DNA of 64,000 nt, taken from positions 107,664 through 171,663 of the forward strand of contig NZ_BMOE01000008.1 in NCBI RefSeq assembly GCF_014646915.1, read 5' to 3'. The number at the start of each line of letters is the position of its first letter. Position 1 is the first letter of the stretch. Positions 50,621 through 59,750 of this stretch are shown here, piece by piece. The position numbers and the translations under genes are program-made. Under the pieces are notes generated by a model. That model saw nothing but the letters and a program-made list of their open reading frames with translations, did no database searches and had not been told where the DNA came from. The DNA comes from Deinococcus aquiradiocola (GTDB lineage Bacteria; Deinococcota; Deinococci; Deinococcales; Deinococcaceae).

Positions 50621-53023
50621 TCAGGCGGACTCGTCGTCCGCGAGCAGGTCGGCCGGGTCGGCATCCTGAGGGTCGGCGTCGGGGAGGTCCGCGTCGCCCT
50701 TCAGTTTCAGCTTGCCGACCTCCCGCACCCGGCCCGGCCACAGGCGCGTCGCCTGCTGGTACAGCGGGTGGCCGCGCAGGTCCTGAAGGTCCGCGCCCAG
50801 TGGCGTCTGCACGGGGGTGGGGCGCACGTCGTCCGTCCTGCCGCCCGGGGCCGTGCGGGGCCGTGCGGGCGGCACGTCCGGCATGGGGATCGGGGGCGGC
50901 GCGGCGGGGGCGCGCTCCACGGCCGCTGCTGTCCGCACCTCCGGCGCGGGCGCGGGCGTGGCGGGCTGGGCGGGCGCCGCGCTGAAGGGACCGCCGAGGT
51001 CGTCCCAGTCGGGCTCCTCGAAGATCGGTTCGGGGGGGATGTACACGCGTGATTCCGGCGTGGCGTCCGCTCCGCGCGGTTCCGGCATGGCGTCTGGCGG
51101 CAGGGGCGGCGTGTCCGCGACGTGCGCGTTTCCGCCGGTGGCCGGGCCGGGCAGCGGGGCCGGCTCGCGCGCGTCGAGGTTGGCGGGACTCGTGGGCGGC
51201 TGACCGGTCACGGTCCGGGCCGGACTGCTCCGGGGCGCACCGAAGGCCGGGATGTCGTCCAGGGACGGTCCGGCGGACGCGGCAGGGGCGGGAGAGACGG
51301 GGGTCGGAGAGACGGGGGAGGGAGACGTGGCCCGCCTGCCACGGGCCTCACCGAAAGGGGGGATGTCGTCCAGCGGGGGAGGCGTGACCGGCTGCGGGCG
51401 CGGCGCGGGCGCCGGAGCCGGGGCAGCCGCAGCCTGCGCCACCGGCACAGCCGGGGCCGTCTGCGGGGCCGGGTCGGCGGGCGTCCCCGCGCGGCCCCCC
51501 ACGTGTGCACGGCGGCTGCTCTCGGGGGTCGGCCCGAGCACCTCCAGCGTCACCGGCCCGAACACCTGCGCGACCAGCCGCCCGAGTTCGTCGAACTTGC
51601 TGACGACCTGCTTCGCGTGGAAGGTGCTCTTGTCGTCGTAACTGAGGCTCACGTAGCCCTGCTGTGCGTGCATCCGTGCGGGCTTCAGGAAGGCGCGCGT
51701 CTGCGAGTTCGCAGCCTTCACCACGTCCGCCCAGTTGCCCTGACCGGCCGGTGCGACCGGCACGGGCGCCGTGCGGGCCGCCGGGCGCGGCGCGTCCAGT
51801 GGCGGAATCTCGTCCAGCGCCGACGCAGCGGCAGGCGCGGGCCGTCCCTGCGGCAGCGTCAAGCCGCCCGCCTTCAGGTCCCGCAGTTCCTTCTCCAGCC
51901 GCGCGAGGCGCTGCGTCACGTCCGCCGAAGGGGCCGCGCCGGAGGCGGCCTGCGCCGTTCCCCCTGCCACCCCCCCTGCCACGCTGTCGCCCGCGATCAG
52001 GGCGTGCGTGAGGGCCAGCTCCAGGCTCTGCAGGTCCGCGCCACGCGCGAACCGCGAGTCCTGTGCGTCCAGCGCCGCCTGCAGCCGCAGCAGGCGCGGC
52101 ACGTCCGCACCCTCCAGCCGCGCCGTGCCGCCCGCGTCCAGGCCCAGCTCCGCGTGCAGCGCCTGCCCGAGTGCCGTCACCAGCCCCTCCACCACCGTCC
52201 GGGCCGCGTAGCCCGCGCGGTACAGGGTGGCCGCGCCGTCCAGCAGGCCGCCCGCGTCGCCCTGCACGAGTGCGCCCGCCATGTCCCGCATCTGCTCGCC
52301 GGGCGGCAGGCCCAGCGCAGCCTCCACGCCGGAGCGCGTCACGCTCGCGCCCGCCGCCAGCATGCGCTCCAGCAGGCTCTCGCCGTCACGCATCGCGCCG
52401 TCCGCGAGCCGCCCGATCAGCTGCAGCGCCTCGGGTTCCGCCTGCACGCCCTCCAGCGCCGCGATGCCCGCCAGCTTGCCCGCCACCTCTTCCGGCGTCA
52501 GGCGACGGAAGCGGTAGTGCTGGCAGCGCGACAGGATCGTCGGAATGATCTTCTCGGGCTCGGTCGTCGCCAGGATGAAGATCACGTGCTCGGGCGGCTC
52601 CTCCAGCGTCTTCAGGAGCGCGTTGAAGGCCGCGCGGCTCATCATGTGCGCCTCGTCGAGAATGTAGATCTTCTTGCCGCCGCGCATGGCGGACAGCCCG
52701 ACCTTCTCGCGCAGTTCGCGCACGTCGTCCACGCTGTTGTTGCTGGCCGCGTCGATCTCCAGCACGTCCGGGTGATTCCCGGCCCGCACCGAGAGGCAGC
52801 TCTCGCACTCGCCGCAGGGCTTCAGGCCGCCCCCCTGGCAGTTGGCGGTCATGGCGATGAGGCGGGCCGTGGTGGTCTTGCCGACGCCGCGCGGACCGGA
52901 GAACAGGTACGCGTGACCCACCCGTCCCTGCTCCAGCGCCGCCTTCAGCACGTCCTTGACGTGTTCCTGACCCACCACCTGATCCCAGCGAATGGGCCGT
53001 GCACGCTGGTAGATGGCTGACAT
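50621..53023 (-). CDS. dnaX: DNA polymerase III subunits gamma and tau
   Basis: An 800-residue clamp-loader ATPase. Walker A GPRGVGKTT (about residues 43-51), zinc ligands C-x8-C-x2-C-x2-C in NCQGGGLKPCGECESC (about 65-80), DEAH box ILDEAHMMS (about 124) and sensor 1 ILATTEPEKI (about 150). Domains I-III end near residue 370. Residues about 480-720 are an Ala/Pro-rich stretch with many short repeats, making the protein longer than most. No A-rich slippage heptamer is visible, so gamma may be absent or made otherwise. ATG 53023 from the TAGACT box. Confidence 0.93.
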   Translation of the reverse strand: MSAIYQRARPIRWDQVVGQEHVKDVLKAALEQGRVGHAYLFSGPRGVGKTTTARLIAMTANCQGGGLKPCGECESCLSVRAGNHPDVLEIDAASNNSVDDVRELREKVGLSAMRGGKKIYILDEAHMMSRAAFNALLKTLEEPPEHVIFILATTEPEKIIPTILSRCQHYRFRRLTPEEVAGKLAGIAALEGVQAEPEALQLIGRLADGAMRDGESLLERMLAAGASVTRSGVEAALGLPPGEQMRDMAGALVQGDAGGLLDGAATLYRAGYAARTVVEGLVTALGQALHAELGLDAGGTARLEGADVPRLLRLQAALDAQDSRFARGADLQSLELALTHALIAGDSVAGGVAGGTAQAASGAAPSADVTQRLARLEKELRDLKAGGLTLPQGRPAPAAASALDEIPPLDAPRPAARTAPVPVAPAGQGNWADVVKAANSQTRAFLKPARMHAQQGYVSLSYDDKSTFHAKQVVSKFDELGRLVAQVFGPVTLEVLGPTPESSRRAHVGGRAGTPADPAPQTAPAVPVAQAAAAPAPAPAPRPQPVTPPPLDDIPPFGEARGRRATSPSPVSPTPVSPAPAASAGPSLDDIPAFGAPRSSPARTVTGQPPTSPANLDAREPAPLPGPATGGNAHVADTPPLPPDAMPEPRGADATPESRVYIPPEPIFEEPDWDDLGGPFSAAPAQPATPAPAPEVRTAAAVERAPAAPPPIPMPDVPPARPRTAPGGRTDDVRPTPVQTPLGADLQDLRGHPLYQQATRLWPGRVREVGKLKLKGDADLPDADPQDADPADLLADDESA

Positions 53024-53029
53024 GCCCAC

Positions 53030-53035
53030 AGTCTA
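53030..53035 (-). promoter_or_regulatory. -10 box TAGACT, 6 bases before ATG 53023 (dnaX)
   Basis: Leaderless-type promoter on the minus strand. Confidence 0.55.
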
Positions 53036-53110
53036 GTGCCTGCACGCGGGGAAGAAAGGGCAACGCGTCTCAGGCAGCGGCACGCCAGGGGCGGAACGGC
53101 GGGCGAGTGT

Positions 53111-53116
53111 TATGCT
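53111..53116 (+). promoter_or_regulatory. -10 box TATGCT, 6 bases before ATG 53123
   Basis: Leaderless-type promoter of the hydrolase gene. Confidence 0.55.
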
Positions 53117-53122
53117 CACTGC

Positions 53123-53908
53123 ATGCACGTCAACGGCACGGACCTGAACGTCGAACAGACCGGGCAAGGCCAGCCCGTCCTCATGCTGCACGGCCTGGGC
53201 AGCAACATCGCCGCCCTCGCCCCCGAACGCGAACGTCTCGGCCGCCAGTTCCGCGTCGTCGCCATCGACAGCCGCGGGCACGGCCGCTCCGCACGGCCCG
53301 CCGCGTACACCCTGCAGGACCACATCAACGACGTGCTCGGCGTCATGGACGCCCTCGGACTGGAACGTGCCGACGTGATCGGCAGCTCCATGGGCAGTTA
53401 CATCGCGCAGGGCGTCGCGGCGAGTGCCCCGGACCGCGTGCGGCGACTCGTGCTCATCACCCCGAAAGCCAGCGGGCAGACGTCGTCCGTCGCGCGCTTC
53501 CTCGCGGAACACGCGGACGCCGTGCGCGGCCTGACGCCCTCCCAGGTGCAGGCGTACGTCGCGAACGGCATCTTCGCGCCGGAGACGCCGCAGACGGTCC
53601 GGGACGCCCTGGCCGCCCGCACCGCCGAACATGCCGCCGCCGGGCTCACCCTCACGCCCGAACAGGACCTCGCCGCGCAGCGTGCCCTGGAAGGCTTCGA
53701 CTTCCGGCCCGTCCTGCCGCGCGTGACCGCCCCCACCCTCGTGATCAGCGGACGGCACGACCCGCTCAACCCCGTCCGGGACGGCGAGGAGGTCGCCCGC
53801 CTCATCCCGAACGCGCGACTGGAGGTGCTGGAACACGCCGGGCACCTGCCCTCGCTGGAAGAACCGGACCGGCTGTGGACGCTCGTCGAGGCGTTCCTGA
53901 ACGGCTGA
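53123..53908 (+). CDS. Alpha/beta-hydrolase
   Basis: A 261-residue single-domain hydrolase. Oxyanion motif MLHGLGSN (about residues 24-31), nucleophile elbow GSSMGSYIA (Ser about 93), acid in VISGRHDPLNP (Asp about 212) and His in EHAGHLPSLEEPD (about 241). The fold and lengths fit 3-oxoadipate enol-lactonase/esterase relatives; substrate not predictable. Monocistronic, leaderless start. Confidence 0.85.
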   Translation: MHVNGTDLNVEQTGQGQPVLMLHGLGSNIAALAPERERLGRQFRVVAIDSRGHGRSARPAAYTLQDHINDVLGVMDALGLERADVIGSSMGSYIAQGVAASAPDRVRRLVLITPKASGQTSSVARFLAEHADAVRGLTPSQVQAYVANGIFAPETPQTVRDALAARTAEHAAAGLTLTPEQDLAAQRALEGFDFRPVLPRVTAPTLVISGRHDPLNPVRDGEEVARLIPNARLEVLEHAGHLPSLEEPDRLWTLVEAFLNG

Positions 53909-53941
53909 CCAGCTGCACACACCCGCCCGCCACGCCTCCGG

Positions 53942-54988
53942 TCAGGCGGTCACGCCGCCCTCCAGCACCTCGAACACGTCCAGGGCCGGATCGAGACGCG
54001 CCTGAGCGCCGAACGGCAGCGTCAACTGCGGACTGGTGTGCCCGAAATCCACGTTCGCCAGCACCGGCAGGTCCTCCCGGCCCGCCTCCCACAGCACCCG
54101 CCGCACCCAGCCGTACAGGGCCTCCACCCGCTCCGGCGTGTACCCCCTGGGGCGCGCCAGCACCAGGCCTGCCGCGCCCGCCAGCAGGCCCTGCGCCGCG
54201 AAATTCCGCAGCCAGTACCCCACCTGCGCGGGCGCCGGCACGTCCTCCGACGTCTCCAGGCACAGGACCGCGCCGCGCCACAGGGCAGGCTCCGGCCAGC
54301 CGGGCGTGCCGTTCAGCATGTCCAGCACCTCCAGGCACCCGCCCATCAGGTGCCCCTGCACGGGCCGCTCGCCCTGCAGCCACACCCACCCCCCGGACGG
54401 CGCGAAGGTCCGCCGCACCTCCTGCAGGTCCGGGTCCAGCCACTCCCGGTGCTGCTCCGTCCACTCCGGCGCGGGCCGGAGCCGGAAGCCGCGCGCGTCC
54501 ATCACGGCCTGCCGCACCCCGCGCGACACGTACCCGTGCATGCCGCCGTGCTCCGCGAGGTCCGTCAGCAGGGCCGGACCGTGGAAGCTCGTCACGCCCG
54601 CCCGCAGGAACTGCAGGTGCGTCACGGTGCTGTCACTGAAGCCCAGGAACACCTTCGGGTGCGCCCGGATGACCGCCGGGTCCAGCAGCGGCAGCAGGCG
54701 CACGCTGTCGTCGCCGCCCAGCGTGCTCAGCAGGCCCGCCACCTCGCGGTTCTCCAGCGCCCAGTGCAGGTCGTCCGCCCGCGCCTGCGGGTTGCGGTAC
54801 AGGTACGCCTCGCCGCGCAGGGCGTTCGGGGCGGGCACCACTCGCCACCCCAGCTCGGCCCGCACCTGCCGCCGCCCCGCCTCGTACCGGTGCGGGACGC
54901 GCGCCACGAACCCGCTGCTCAGACTGAGGGCCGCCACCACGTCCCCCTCACGCAGGGCCGCCGGACGCACGAAAGACATCACGCTCAT
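53942..54988 (-). CDS. S66-family LD-carboxypeptidase
   Basis: A 348-residue S66 peptidase. GDVVAALSLSSGFVARVPHRYEAG at the start, LLSTLGGDDSVRLLPLLD and FLGFSDSTVTHLQFL (nucleophile Ser in G-F-S-D; about residue 118) are family signatures, and LCLETSEDVP plus ANVDFGHTSPQLTLPFG (catalytic Glu and His) complete the triad. LD-carboxypeptidases trim murein tetrapeptides; some S66 members instead cleave microcin C. ATG 54988 lies five bases behind TACCCT. Confidence 0.85.
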   Translation of the reverse strand: MSVMSFVRPAALREGDVVAALSLSSGFVARVPHRYEAGRRQVRAELGWRVVPAPNALRGEAYLYRNPQARADDLHWALENREVAGLLSTLGGDDSVRLLPLLDPAVIRAHPKVFLGFSDSTVTHLQFLRAGVTSFHGPALLTDLAEHGGMHGYVSRGVRQAVMDARGFRLRPAPEWTEQHREWLDPDLQEVRRTFAPSGGWVWLQGERPVQGHLMGGCLEVLDMLNGTPGWPEPALWRGAVLCLETSEDVPAPAQVGYWLRNFAAQGLLAGAAGLVLARPRGYTPERVEALYGWVRRVLWEAGREDLPVLANVDFGHTSPQLTLPFGAQARLDPALDVFEVLEGGVTA

Positions 54989-54993
54989 GCCGC

Positions 54994-54999
54994 AGGGTA
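54994..54999 (-). promoter_or_regulatory. -10-like TACCCT, 5 bases before ATG 54988
   Basis: Leaderless-type spacing on the minus strand. Confidence 0.4.
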
Positions 55000-55081
55000 C
55001 GGCCCGCGCCCTGTACGCCGGAAGCGCCAGATGGCGTACCGCTCCGCCCGCCCGCTATACCCAAGCGCTACTCCCGCCTGT

Positions 55082-55087
55082 TAGCCT
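55082..55087 (+). promoter_or_regulatory. -10-like TAGCCT, 7 bases before ATG 55095
   Basis: Directs transcription to the mini-ORF ahead of uppP. Confidence 0.45.
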
Positions 55088-55094
55088 GAACGTC

Positions 55095-55151
55095 ATGACG
55101 CCTGCCCTCACCTCCGTGCCCGTCCCCGCGCTCCGCCGGAGCGTCCCGTGA
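55095..55151 (+). CDS. 18-residue leader ORF coupled to uppP
   Basis: MTPALTSVPVPALRRSVP followed by TGA that overlaps the uppP GTG (GTGA). The only -10-like box sits seven bases before this ATG, so the message should start at the mini-ORF. uppP itself has no strong Shine-Dalgarno, only GGAGCG upstream. Same design as at 749 and 20610. Confidence 0.45.
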   Translation: MTPALTSVPVPALRRSVP

Positions 55152-55987
55152 ACCCGCAACTGAGCGCCGTGCTGCTCGGCGTCGTCGAGGGCCTCACGGA
55201 ATTCCTGCCGATCTCGTCCACCGGGCACCTGATCGTCGCGGAGAACCTGATCGGGTACCGCGACGCGGGCGAGACCTTCACCATCGTGATCCAGCTCGGC
55301 GCGATCCTCGCCGTCGTCTTCTACTACTGGAAGCTGCTCATCAGCAAGCTCTCGGGCCTGTTCCGGGGCGACCAGCCGTCCCTGCGCTTCTGGCTGAACA
55401 TCGTGGTCGCGTGCATTCCCGCCGCCGTGATCGGCCTGCTGTTCGAGAAGAAGATCAAGGGCCTGCTGTTCACGCCCACCGTCGTCGCCATCAGCCTGAT
55501 CGTGGGCGGCATCATCCTGTACGTCATCGAGCAGCGCCGCGCCACGACCGCGCACACCGAGGAGGGCGCGGAACCGGACCTGGACCGCATCACGCTGCGG
55601 CAGGCGCTGTGGGTGGGCGTCGCTCAGGTGTTCTCGGTGCTGTTCCCCGGCACGTCCCGCTCCGGGTCGAGCATCGTGGGCGGCCTGCTGGCCGGCATGA
55701 ACCGCGTGACCGCGACGGCCTTCTCGTTCTTCCTGGGCATCCCTCTGCTCGGCGCGGCGGGCCTGTACAGCCTGTACAAGGCGCGCGACACGCTGTCGCA
55801 GGTGGCGGGCGGCACCCCGGCCCTCCTGACCGGGACGGTCGTGTCGTTCGTGGTGGCCCTCGCGTCCGTGAGCTGGCTGCTGCGCTACGTGTCCCGCAAC
55901 GACTTCCGCGGCTTCGCCATCTACCGCGTGGTGGCGGGCATCGTCATCCTGGTGCTCGTCGGGGCAGGCGTCATCACCCACACCTGA
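55148..55987 (+). CDS. uppP: Undecaprenyl-diphosphatase
   Basis: A 279-residue membrane enzyme (BacA/UppP) with about eight helices that dephosphorylates undecaprenyl diphosphate during carrier recycling. Catalytic motifs: VVEGLTEFLPISSTGHLIV (residues about 12-30) and SVLFPGTSRSGSSIVGGL (about 163-180). It starts at GTG 55148 overlapping the stop of the leader ORF. A perfect hairpin follows at 56009. Confidence 0.93.
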   Translation: MNPQLSAVLLGVVEGLTEFLPISSTGHLIVAENLIGYRDAGETFTIVIQLGAILAVVFYYWKLLISKLSGLFRGDQPSLRFWLNIVVACIPAAVIGLLFEKKIKGLLFTPTVVAISLIVGGIILYVIEQRRATTAHTEEGAEPDLDRITLRQALWVGVAQVFSVLFPGTSRSGSSIVGGLLAGMNRVTATAFSFFLGIPLLGAAGLYSLYKARDTLSQVAGGTPALLTGTVVSFVVALASVSWLLRYVSRNDFRGFAIYRVVAGIVILVLVGAGVITHT

Positions 55988-56008
55988 TCCCTGCCCCGTG
56001 AGCTGTCT

Positions 56009-56040
56009 GCGCCGCCCGGTCCCCGCTGACCGGGCGGCGC
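56009..56040 (+). terminator. Perfect 12-bp hairpin behind uppP
   Basis: GCGCCGCCCGGT (56009-56020), 8-base loop, ACCGGGCGGCGC (56029-56040). Confidence 0.7.
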
Positions 56041-56054
56041 CCTGTCAGGGCCGG

Positions 56055-56060
56055 TATGCT
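56055..56060 (+). promoter_or_regulatory. -10 box TATGCT before the malate-synthase-like gene
   Basis: Five bases before GTG 56066 and eight before ATG 56069. Confidence 0.45.
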
Positions 56061-56068
56061 GGCCGGTG

Positions 56069-57457
56069 ATGCCCGCTGACCTGCTCTCCCCGGACGCGCA
56101 CGCGCTCGCCGTTCACCTGCACGACCGGCTGATGCCCACCTGGGAGGCCCTGGCCCTCCCGGCCCGCTGGACGCCCGCCGACCTGCCCGCGGACCTCGCG
56201 CCGCTCGCGGTGGACGCGTGGCGGGCGGCAGACGTGCCGGACGTCCTGCGGGAACGCCGGGTGGAGCTGATCGTGGCCGCGCACGACGACGCGGCCGTGC
56301 GGCACGGTCTGAAGAGCGGGGCGGACGCCGTGGTGCTGGACTTGGACGACGTGTTCTCGCCGCGCGCCGGGAACCTGCGGCGCGCGTACCGGAACTTCCC
56401 GGCGTACGCCGCGCTGCCGGGCGTGTTCCTGACGCGCGTGCGGCCCCTCGCCCACCGGGAGCCGCGCGCCACACTGAACGGCCGGGCGGCCGTGGCGGGC
56501 CTGCTGGACCTCGCCGCGTGCATGACGGCCTTCCGGGCAAGAGAGGTGCTGCTGTACCTCCCGAAGATCGACAGCGTGCCCGAAGCGCGCTTCTGGCGGG
56601 ACGCGCTGACGCTCGCGGAACGCTGGCTGCAGCTGCCGGAAGGCCGCGTGCGCGTGTGCCTGCAGATCGAGACGCTGCCCGGCCTGCTGCGCGCCGAGGC
56701 GCTGCTGCACGAACTGCGCGGGTACGCGTACGGCCTGAACGCGGGCCGCTGGGATTACGTGTTCAGCGTCGTCAAGCACCTCGGGCCGCACCTGCCCGCC
56801 CCGCTGCCGGAACGTGCGCGGCTCGGGATGAACGAGCCGTCCATGCAGGCGTACGCGCGGCAGATCGTGTCGGTGTGCGCCGCGCACGGCGCGCAGGCGG
56901 TGGGCGGCACGGCCGCCGTGGCCCTGACCGGGGACCCCGGCCGCGACCGGGCCGCCCTGGACGCCGTGCGCGCCGACAAGGACCGCGAGGCCGCGCAGGG
57001 CTTCGTGGCCGCCTGGGCAGGCCGTACGGAGCTGCTCGGCGCCGTCCGTGACGCCTTCCGCACCCCCGCCCCGCCCCCACGGCCGGAGGATCACCGCGCG
57101 GCGGCCCTCGACCTGCCGTTCGCGGCGCACGTGCCGGAGGAGGCCGTGCGGGACGCGCTGGGCGTGGCGCTCGCCGTGCTGGGCGCGTGGCTGGCCGGGG
57201 TGGGCGACGTGGCGCGCGCCGGACGCTCCGAGGACACCGCCACCGCCGAACTCGCCCGCGCGCACCTGCAGCACTGGCACGCGCGCGGCCTGCTGGACCG
57301 GGACGCGTACCTGCACCTGCGGCGCGAACAGCAGCCGGACGACGCGCCCGCCGCGCGACTGCTGGACGCCCTGGTGCTGACGGACACGCCCGCAGCGTAC
57401 TTCCCGGCGGTCGCCGAGACCCTCTTTCCCGAGGCGGCCCTCCCCGACGCACCCTGA
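56069..57457 (+). CDS. Malate-synthase-A-like protein
   Basis: A 462-residue TIM-barrel enzyme, shorter than typical malate synthase A (about 530). Recognisable: AVVLDLDDVFSPRAGN (cf. VDFEDSxSPTW), CLQIETLPGLLRAEALLHELRGYAYGLNAGRWDYVFSVVK (pieces of 20 or fewer: IETLPG; GLNAGRWDYVFS) and SEDTATAELARAHLQHW with the base Asp. The RPRGW box of malate synthase is RPLAH here. Malate synthase joins glyoxylate and acetyl-CoA; glyoxylate is also the end product of ureide breakdown by the following genes. Start may be ATG 56069 or GTG 56066. Confidence 0.75.
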   Translation: MPADLLSPDAHALAVHLHDRLMPTWEALALPARWTPADLPADLAPLAVDAWRAADVPDVLRERRVELIVAAHDDAAVRHGLKSGADAVVLDLDDVFSPRAGNLRRAYRNFPAYAALPGVFLTRVRPLAHREPRATLNGRAAVAGLLDLAACMTAFRAREVLLYLPKIDSVPEARFWRDALTLAERWLQLPEGRVRVCLQIETLPGLLRAEALLHELRGYAYGLNAGRWDYVFSVVKHLGPHLPAPLPERARLGMNEPSMQAYARQIVSVCAAHGAQAVGGTAAVALTGDPGRDRAALDAVRADKDREAAQGFVAAWAGRTELLGAVRDAFRTPAPPPRPEDHRAAALDLPFAAHVPEEAVRDALGVALAVLGAWLAGVGDVARAGRSEDTATAELARAHLQHWHARGLLDRDAYLHLRREQQPDDAPAARLLDALVLTDTPAAYFPAVAETLFPEAALPDAP

Positions 57458-57482
57458 GCGTCCAGGCCGGACCGCACCCTGG

Positions 57483-57488
57483 CAGAAT
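57483..57488 (+). promoter_or_regulatory. -10-like CAGAAT, 6 bases before ATG 57495
   Basis: Leaderless-type spacing; GGAGG also lies between box and start. Confidence 0.4.
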
Positions 57489-57494
57489 GGAGGC

Positions 57495-58748
57495 ATGACC
57501 GCCACCCTCACCCCGCCGGACCTCGCGGCCCTCACGGCCGACCTCATGACGCGCGTCGCGGCGCTCTGCGAGCACACCGAAGTGCCCGGCACCATCCAGC
57601 GCACCTTCCTCAGTCCCGCCGCGGCCGCCATGCACGCCGACCTGAGCGCCTGGGCGACCACGCTCGGCCTGGACGTGCGCGTGGATGAGGCCGGGAACTG
57701 GCGGGCCGCGCTGCCCGCCGCGCAGCCGGACGCGCCGACCTTCCTGATCGGGTCGCACCTCGACACCGTCCCGGACGGCGGGCGGTACGACGGTCTGCTC
57801 GGCGTGACGATGGGCGTCGCGCTGGCCGGGGCGCTGCGCGCGGCGGGCGCGATCCTCCCGTACCGGCTGGAGGTGCTGGGCTTCACGGAGGAGGAAGGCG
57901 TGCGCTTCGGCGTGCCGTTCATCGGGAGCCTCAGCACGCTCGGGCAGGCCGCCGACCTGCTCGACCTGACGGACGCGGCGGGCGTCAGCGTGCGGCAGGC
58001 CATGCGGGACTTCGGGCTGGACGACGCGCGCCTGCCGAACGCCGCCCTGACGGGCGAGCACCTCGGCTTCCTGGAGTTCCATATCGAGCAGGGCCCCGTG
58101 CTGGAGGCGGCCGGACAGCCGCTCGGCGTGGTCAGCGCCCTCGTCGGGCATCACCGCGCGAAGGTGACGTTCACGGGCCGCGCGAACCACGCGGGCACCA
58201 CCCCCATGCACCTGCGGCACGACGCCCTCACCGCCGCCGCCGAATGGATGCTGGAGGCCGAACGCACCGCGCAGGACACGCCGGGCCTCGTGGCGACCGT
58301 GGGCCGCGTGCAGGCCTTCCCCGGCGCGTCCAACGTCATCCCGGGCCGCGCGGAACTCACGCTGGACCTGCGGCACGCGGACGACACGCTGCGCGCCCGG
58401 AAACTCGCGGACCTGCACGCGGCCCTCGAACGGATCGGCGCGGCGCGCGGCGTGCAGGTCAGCCTGGACGTGCTGACCGTCATTCCGGCCGTGCCTCTCG
58501 ACGACGCGCTGCGCGCCGCCCTGCACCGCGCGGCGCACGCCGCCGGGCTGGACGCGCCGGAACTCGTGAGCGGCGCCGGGCACGACGCCATGATCGTGGC
58601 GCGCGCCATGCCCGCCGCGATGCTGTTCCTGCGCACGCCGGGCGGCCTGAGCCACCACCCGGACGAGACGGTGTCCGGCCAGGACGTGCAGGCGGCCCTG
58701 CAGGTCGCGTGGCACTTCCTGCTGAACCTGCCCAGGAGGGGCGCGTGA
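57495..58748 (+). CDS. allC: Allantoate amidohydrolase (M20 family)
   Basis: A 417-residue zinc-dependent M20 amidohydrolase. Metal-binding residues are seen in [16 protein letters not shown] (His, Asp about residues 80-95), EEEGVRFG (Glu about 134), [10 protein letters not shown] (His about 196) and C-terminal [11 protein letters not shown]. It converts allantoate to ureidoglycine, CO2 and ammonia. N-carbamoyl-amino-acid hydrolases are close relatives, but the overlapping allE (GTGA) supports allantoate. Confidence 0.88.
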   Translation: MTATLTPPDLAALTADLMTRVAALCEHTEVPGTIQRTFLSPAAAAMHADLSAWATTLGLDVRVDEAGNWRAALPAAQPDAPTFLIGSHLDTVPDGGRYDGLLGVTMGVALAGALRAAGAILPYRLEVLGFTEEEGVRFGVPFIGSLSTLGQAADLLDLTDAAGVSVRQAMRDFGLDDARLPNAALTGEHLGFLEFHIEQGPVLEAAGQPLGVVSALVGHHRAKVTFTGRANHAGTTPMHLRHDALTAAAEWMLEAERTAQDTPGLVATVGRVQAFPGASNVIPGRAELTLDLRHADDTLRARKLADLHAALERIGAARGVQVSLDVLTVIPAVPLDDALRAALHRAAHAAGLDAPELVSGAGHDAMIVARAMPAAMLFLRTPGGLSHHPDETVSGQDVQAALQVAWHFLLNLPRRGA

Positions 58749-59542
58749 AGCACCTCGGCGTCACCCGCAGCCGTCACCTGACGGACCACGCGCTCATCAC
58801 GCCCGACACCTTCGTCCGCACCCGCATGGCCGAATGGGGAGACGCGGGCATCATCGTTCACATCTCGCCCGTGATGGGGACGGGCGCGCGCTTCACGCAG
58901 TTCACGGCGGAACTGCGGGCCGGGACGACCGTGCACGCCCCGCGCTCCCTGCAGCAGCGCTTCGTGTTCGTGCTGGACGGCGAGGTGAACGTCACCGTGA
59001 ACGGCGAGACGCGCACCCTGCACCCCTCCGATTACGTGTACCTGCCCGCCGGACGGCCGCACACCCTCACGTCCGGCGCGCCCGCCCGCGTGAGCGTCTT
59101 CGAGAAGCCCTTCCAGCCGGAGGAAGGCCAGCCGGAGGAGGGTCAGCCCGCCGACGCGCGCCGCGTCCCGGACGTGCACTGGGGCAACGAGCGCGACGTG
59201 CCCGGCACGCCCTTCGAGGGCGACGATCACCTGCTCGCCCGGAAACTCCTGCCGGACGAACTGCACTTCGACTTCATGGTGTCCACCATGAGCTTCGCGC
59301 CCGGCGCGAGCCTCCCGTACACGGAAGTGCACTACATGGAGCACGGCCTCCTGATGCTGGAAGGCGAAGGCCTGTACAAGCTCGGCGAGCACTACTACGC
59401 CGTGCAGACGGGCGACGTGATCTGGATGGGCGCGCACTGCCCGCAGTGGTACGCCGCGCTGGGCCGCGAGTGGAGCAAGTACCTGCTGTACAAGGACATG
59501 AACAGGAACCCCATCAGCACAGGGACGCACCACCGAATCTAG
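58745..59542 (+). CDS. allE: (S)-ureidoglycine aminohydrolase (double cupin)
   Basis: A 265-residue bicupin. First cupin: [38 protein letters not shown] (residues about 73-111). Second: [52 protein letters not shown] (about 190-242) with Mn-binding His/Glu. It releases ammonia from ureidoglycine giving ureidoglycolate. Overlaps allC by GTGA. A short in-frame duplication [10 protein letters not shown] lies in the linker, and the last residues are within a 64-bp tandem repeat. Confidence 0.9.
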   Translation: MKHLGVTRSRHLTDHALITPDTFVRTRMAEWGDAGIIVHISPVMGTGARFTQFTAELRAGTTVHAPRSLQQRFVFVLDGEVNVTVNGETRTLHPSDYVYLPAGRPHTLTSGAPARVSVFEKPFQPEEGQPEEGQPADARRVPDVHWGNERDVPGTPFEGDDHLLARKLLPDELHFDFMVSTMSFAPGASLPYTEVHYMEHGLLMLEGEGLYKLGEHYYAVQTGDVIWMGAHCPQWYAALGREWSKYLLYKDMNRNPISTGTHHRI

Positions 59543-59661
59543 AAAGAGGGAGGGGTCGCCCCCGACCGGTTGCCCCATCAGCACAGAGACGCACCACCGA
59601 ATCTAGAAAGAGGGAGGGGCCGCCCCCGACCGCCGGCCCTGTCGGCACAGAGACGCACCGC
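59509..59661 (+). repeat. 64-bp tandem repeat, 2.4 copies, spanning the 3' end of allE
   Basis: Unit 1 59509-59572, unit 2 59573-59636, partial unit 3 59637-59661. Each unit contains CAGCACAG(A/G)GACGCACC, GAATCTAGAAAGAGGGAGGGG and CGCCCCCGACCG. Unit 1 provides the last eleven codons and the stop TAG of allE. The rest of 59543-59916 holds the 167-bp element and no gene. Confidence 0.9.
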
Positions 59662-59750
59662 CTGCGCTGGGGGCCGTGCTGCTGTGTCCGGAACAGCATG
59701 GGAATGCCCCCGCGTGGCTGATCGGGGGGCGGGTCTTGACGGTCCGGGTC

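Noticed and set aside
54989..55081. CGCCAgaTGGCG dyad in the S66/uppP divergent region as operator
   Set aside because: Five-base arms are expected by chance in such GC-rich DNA.
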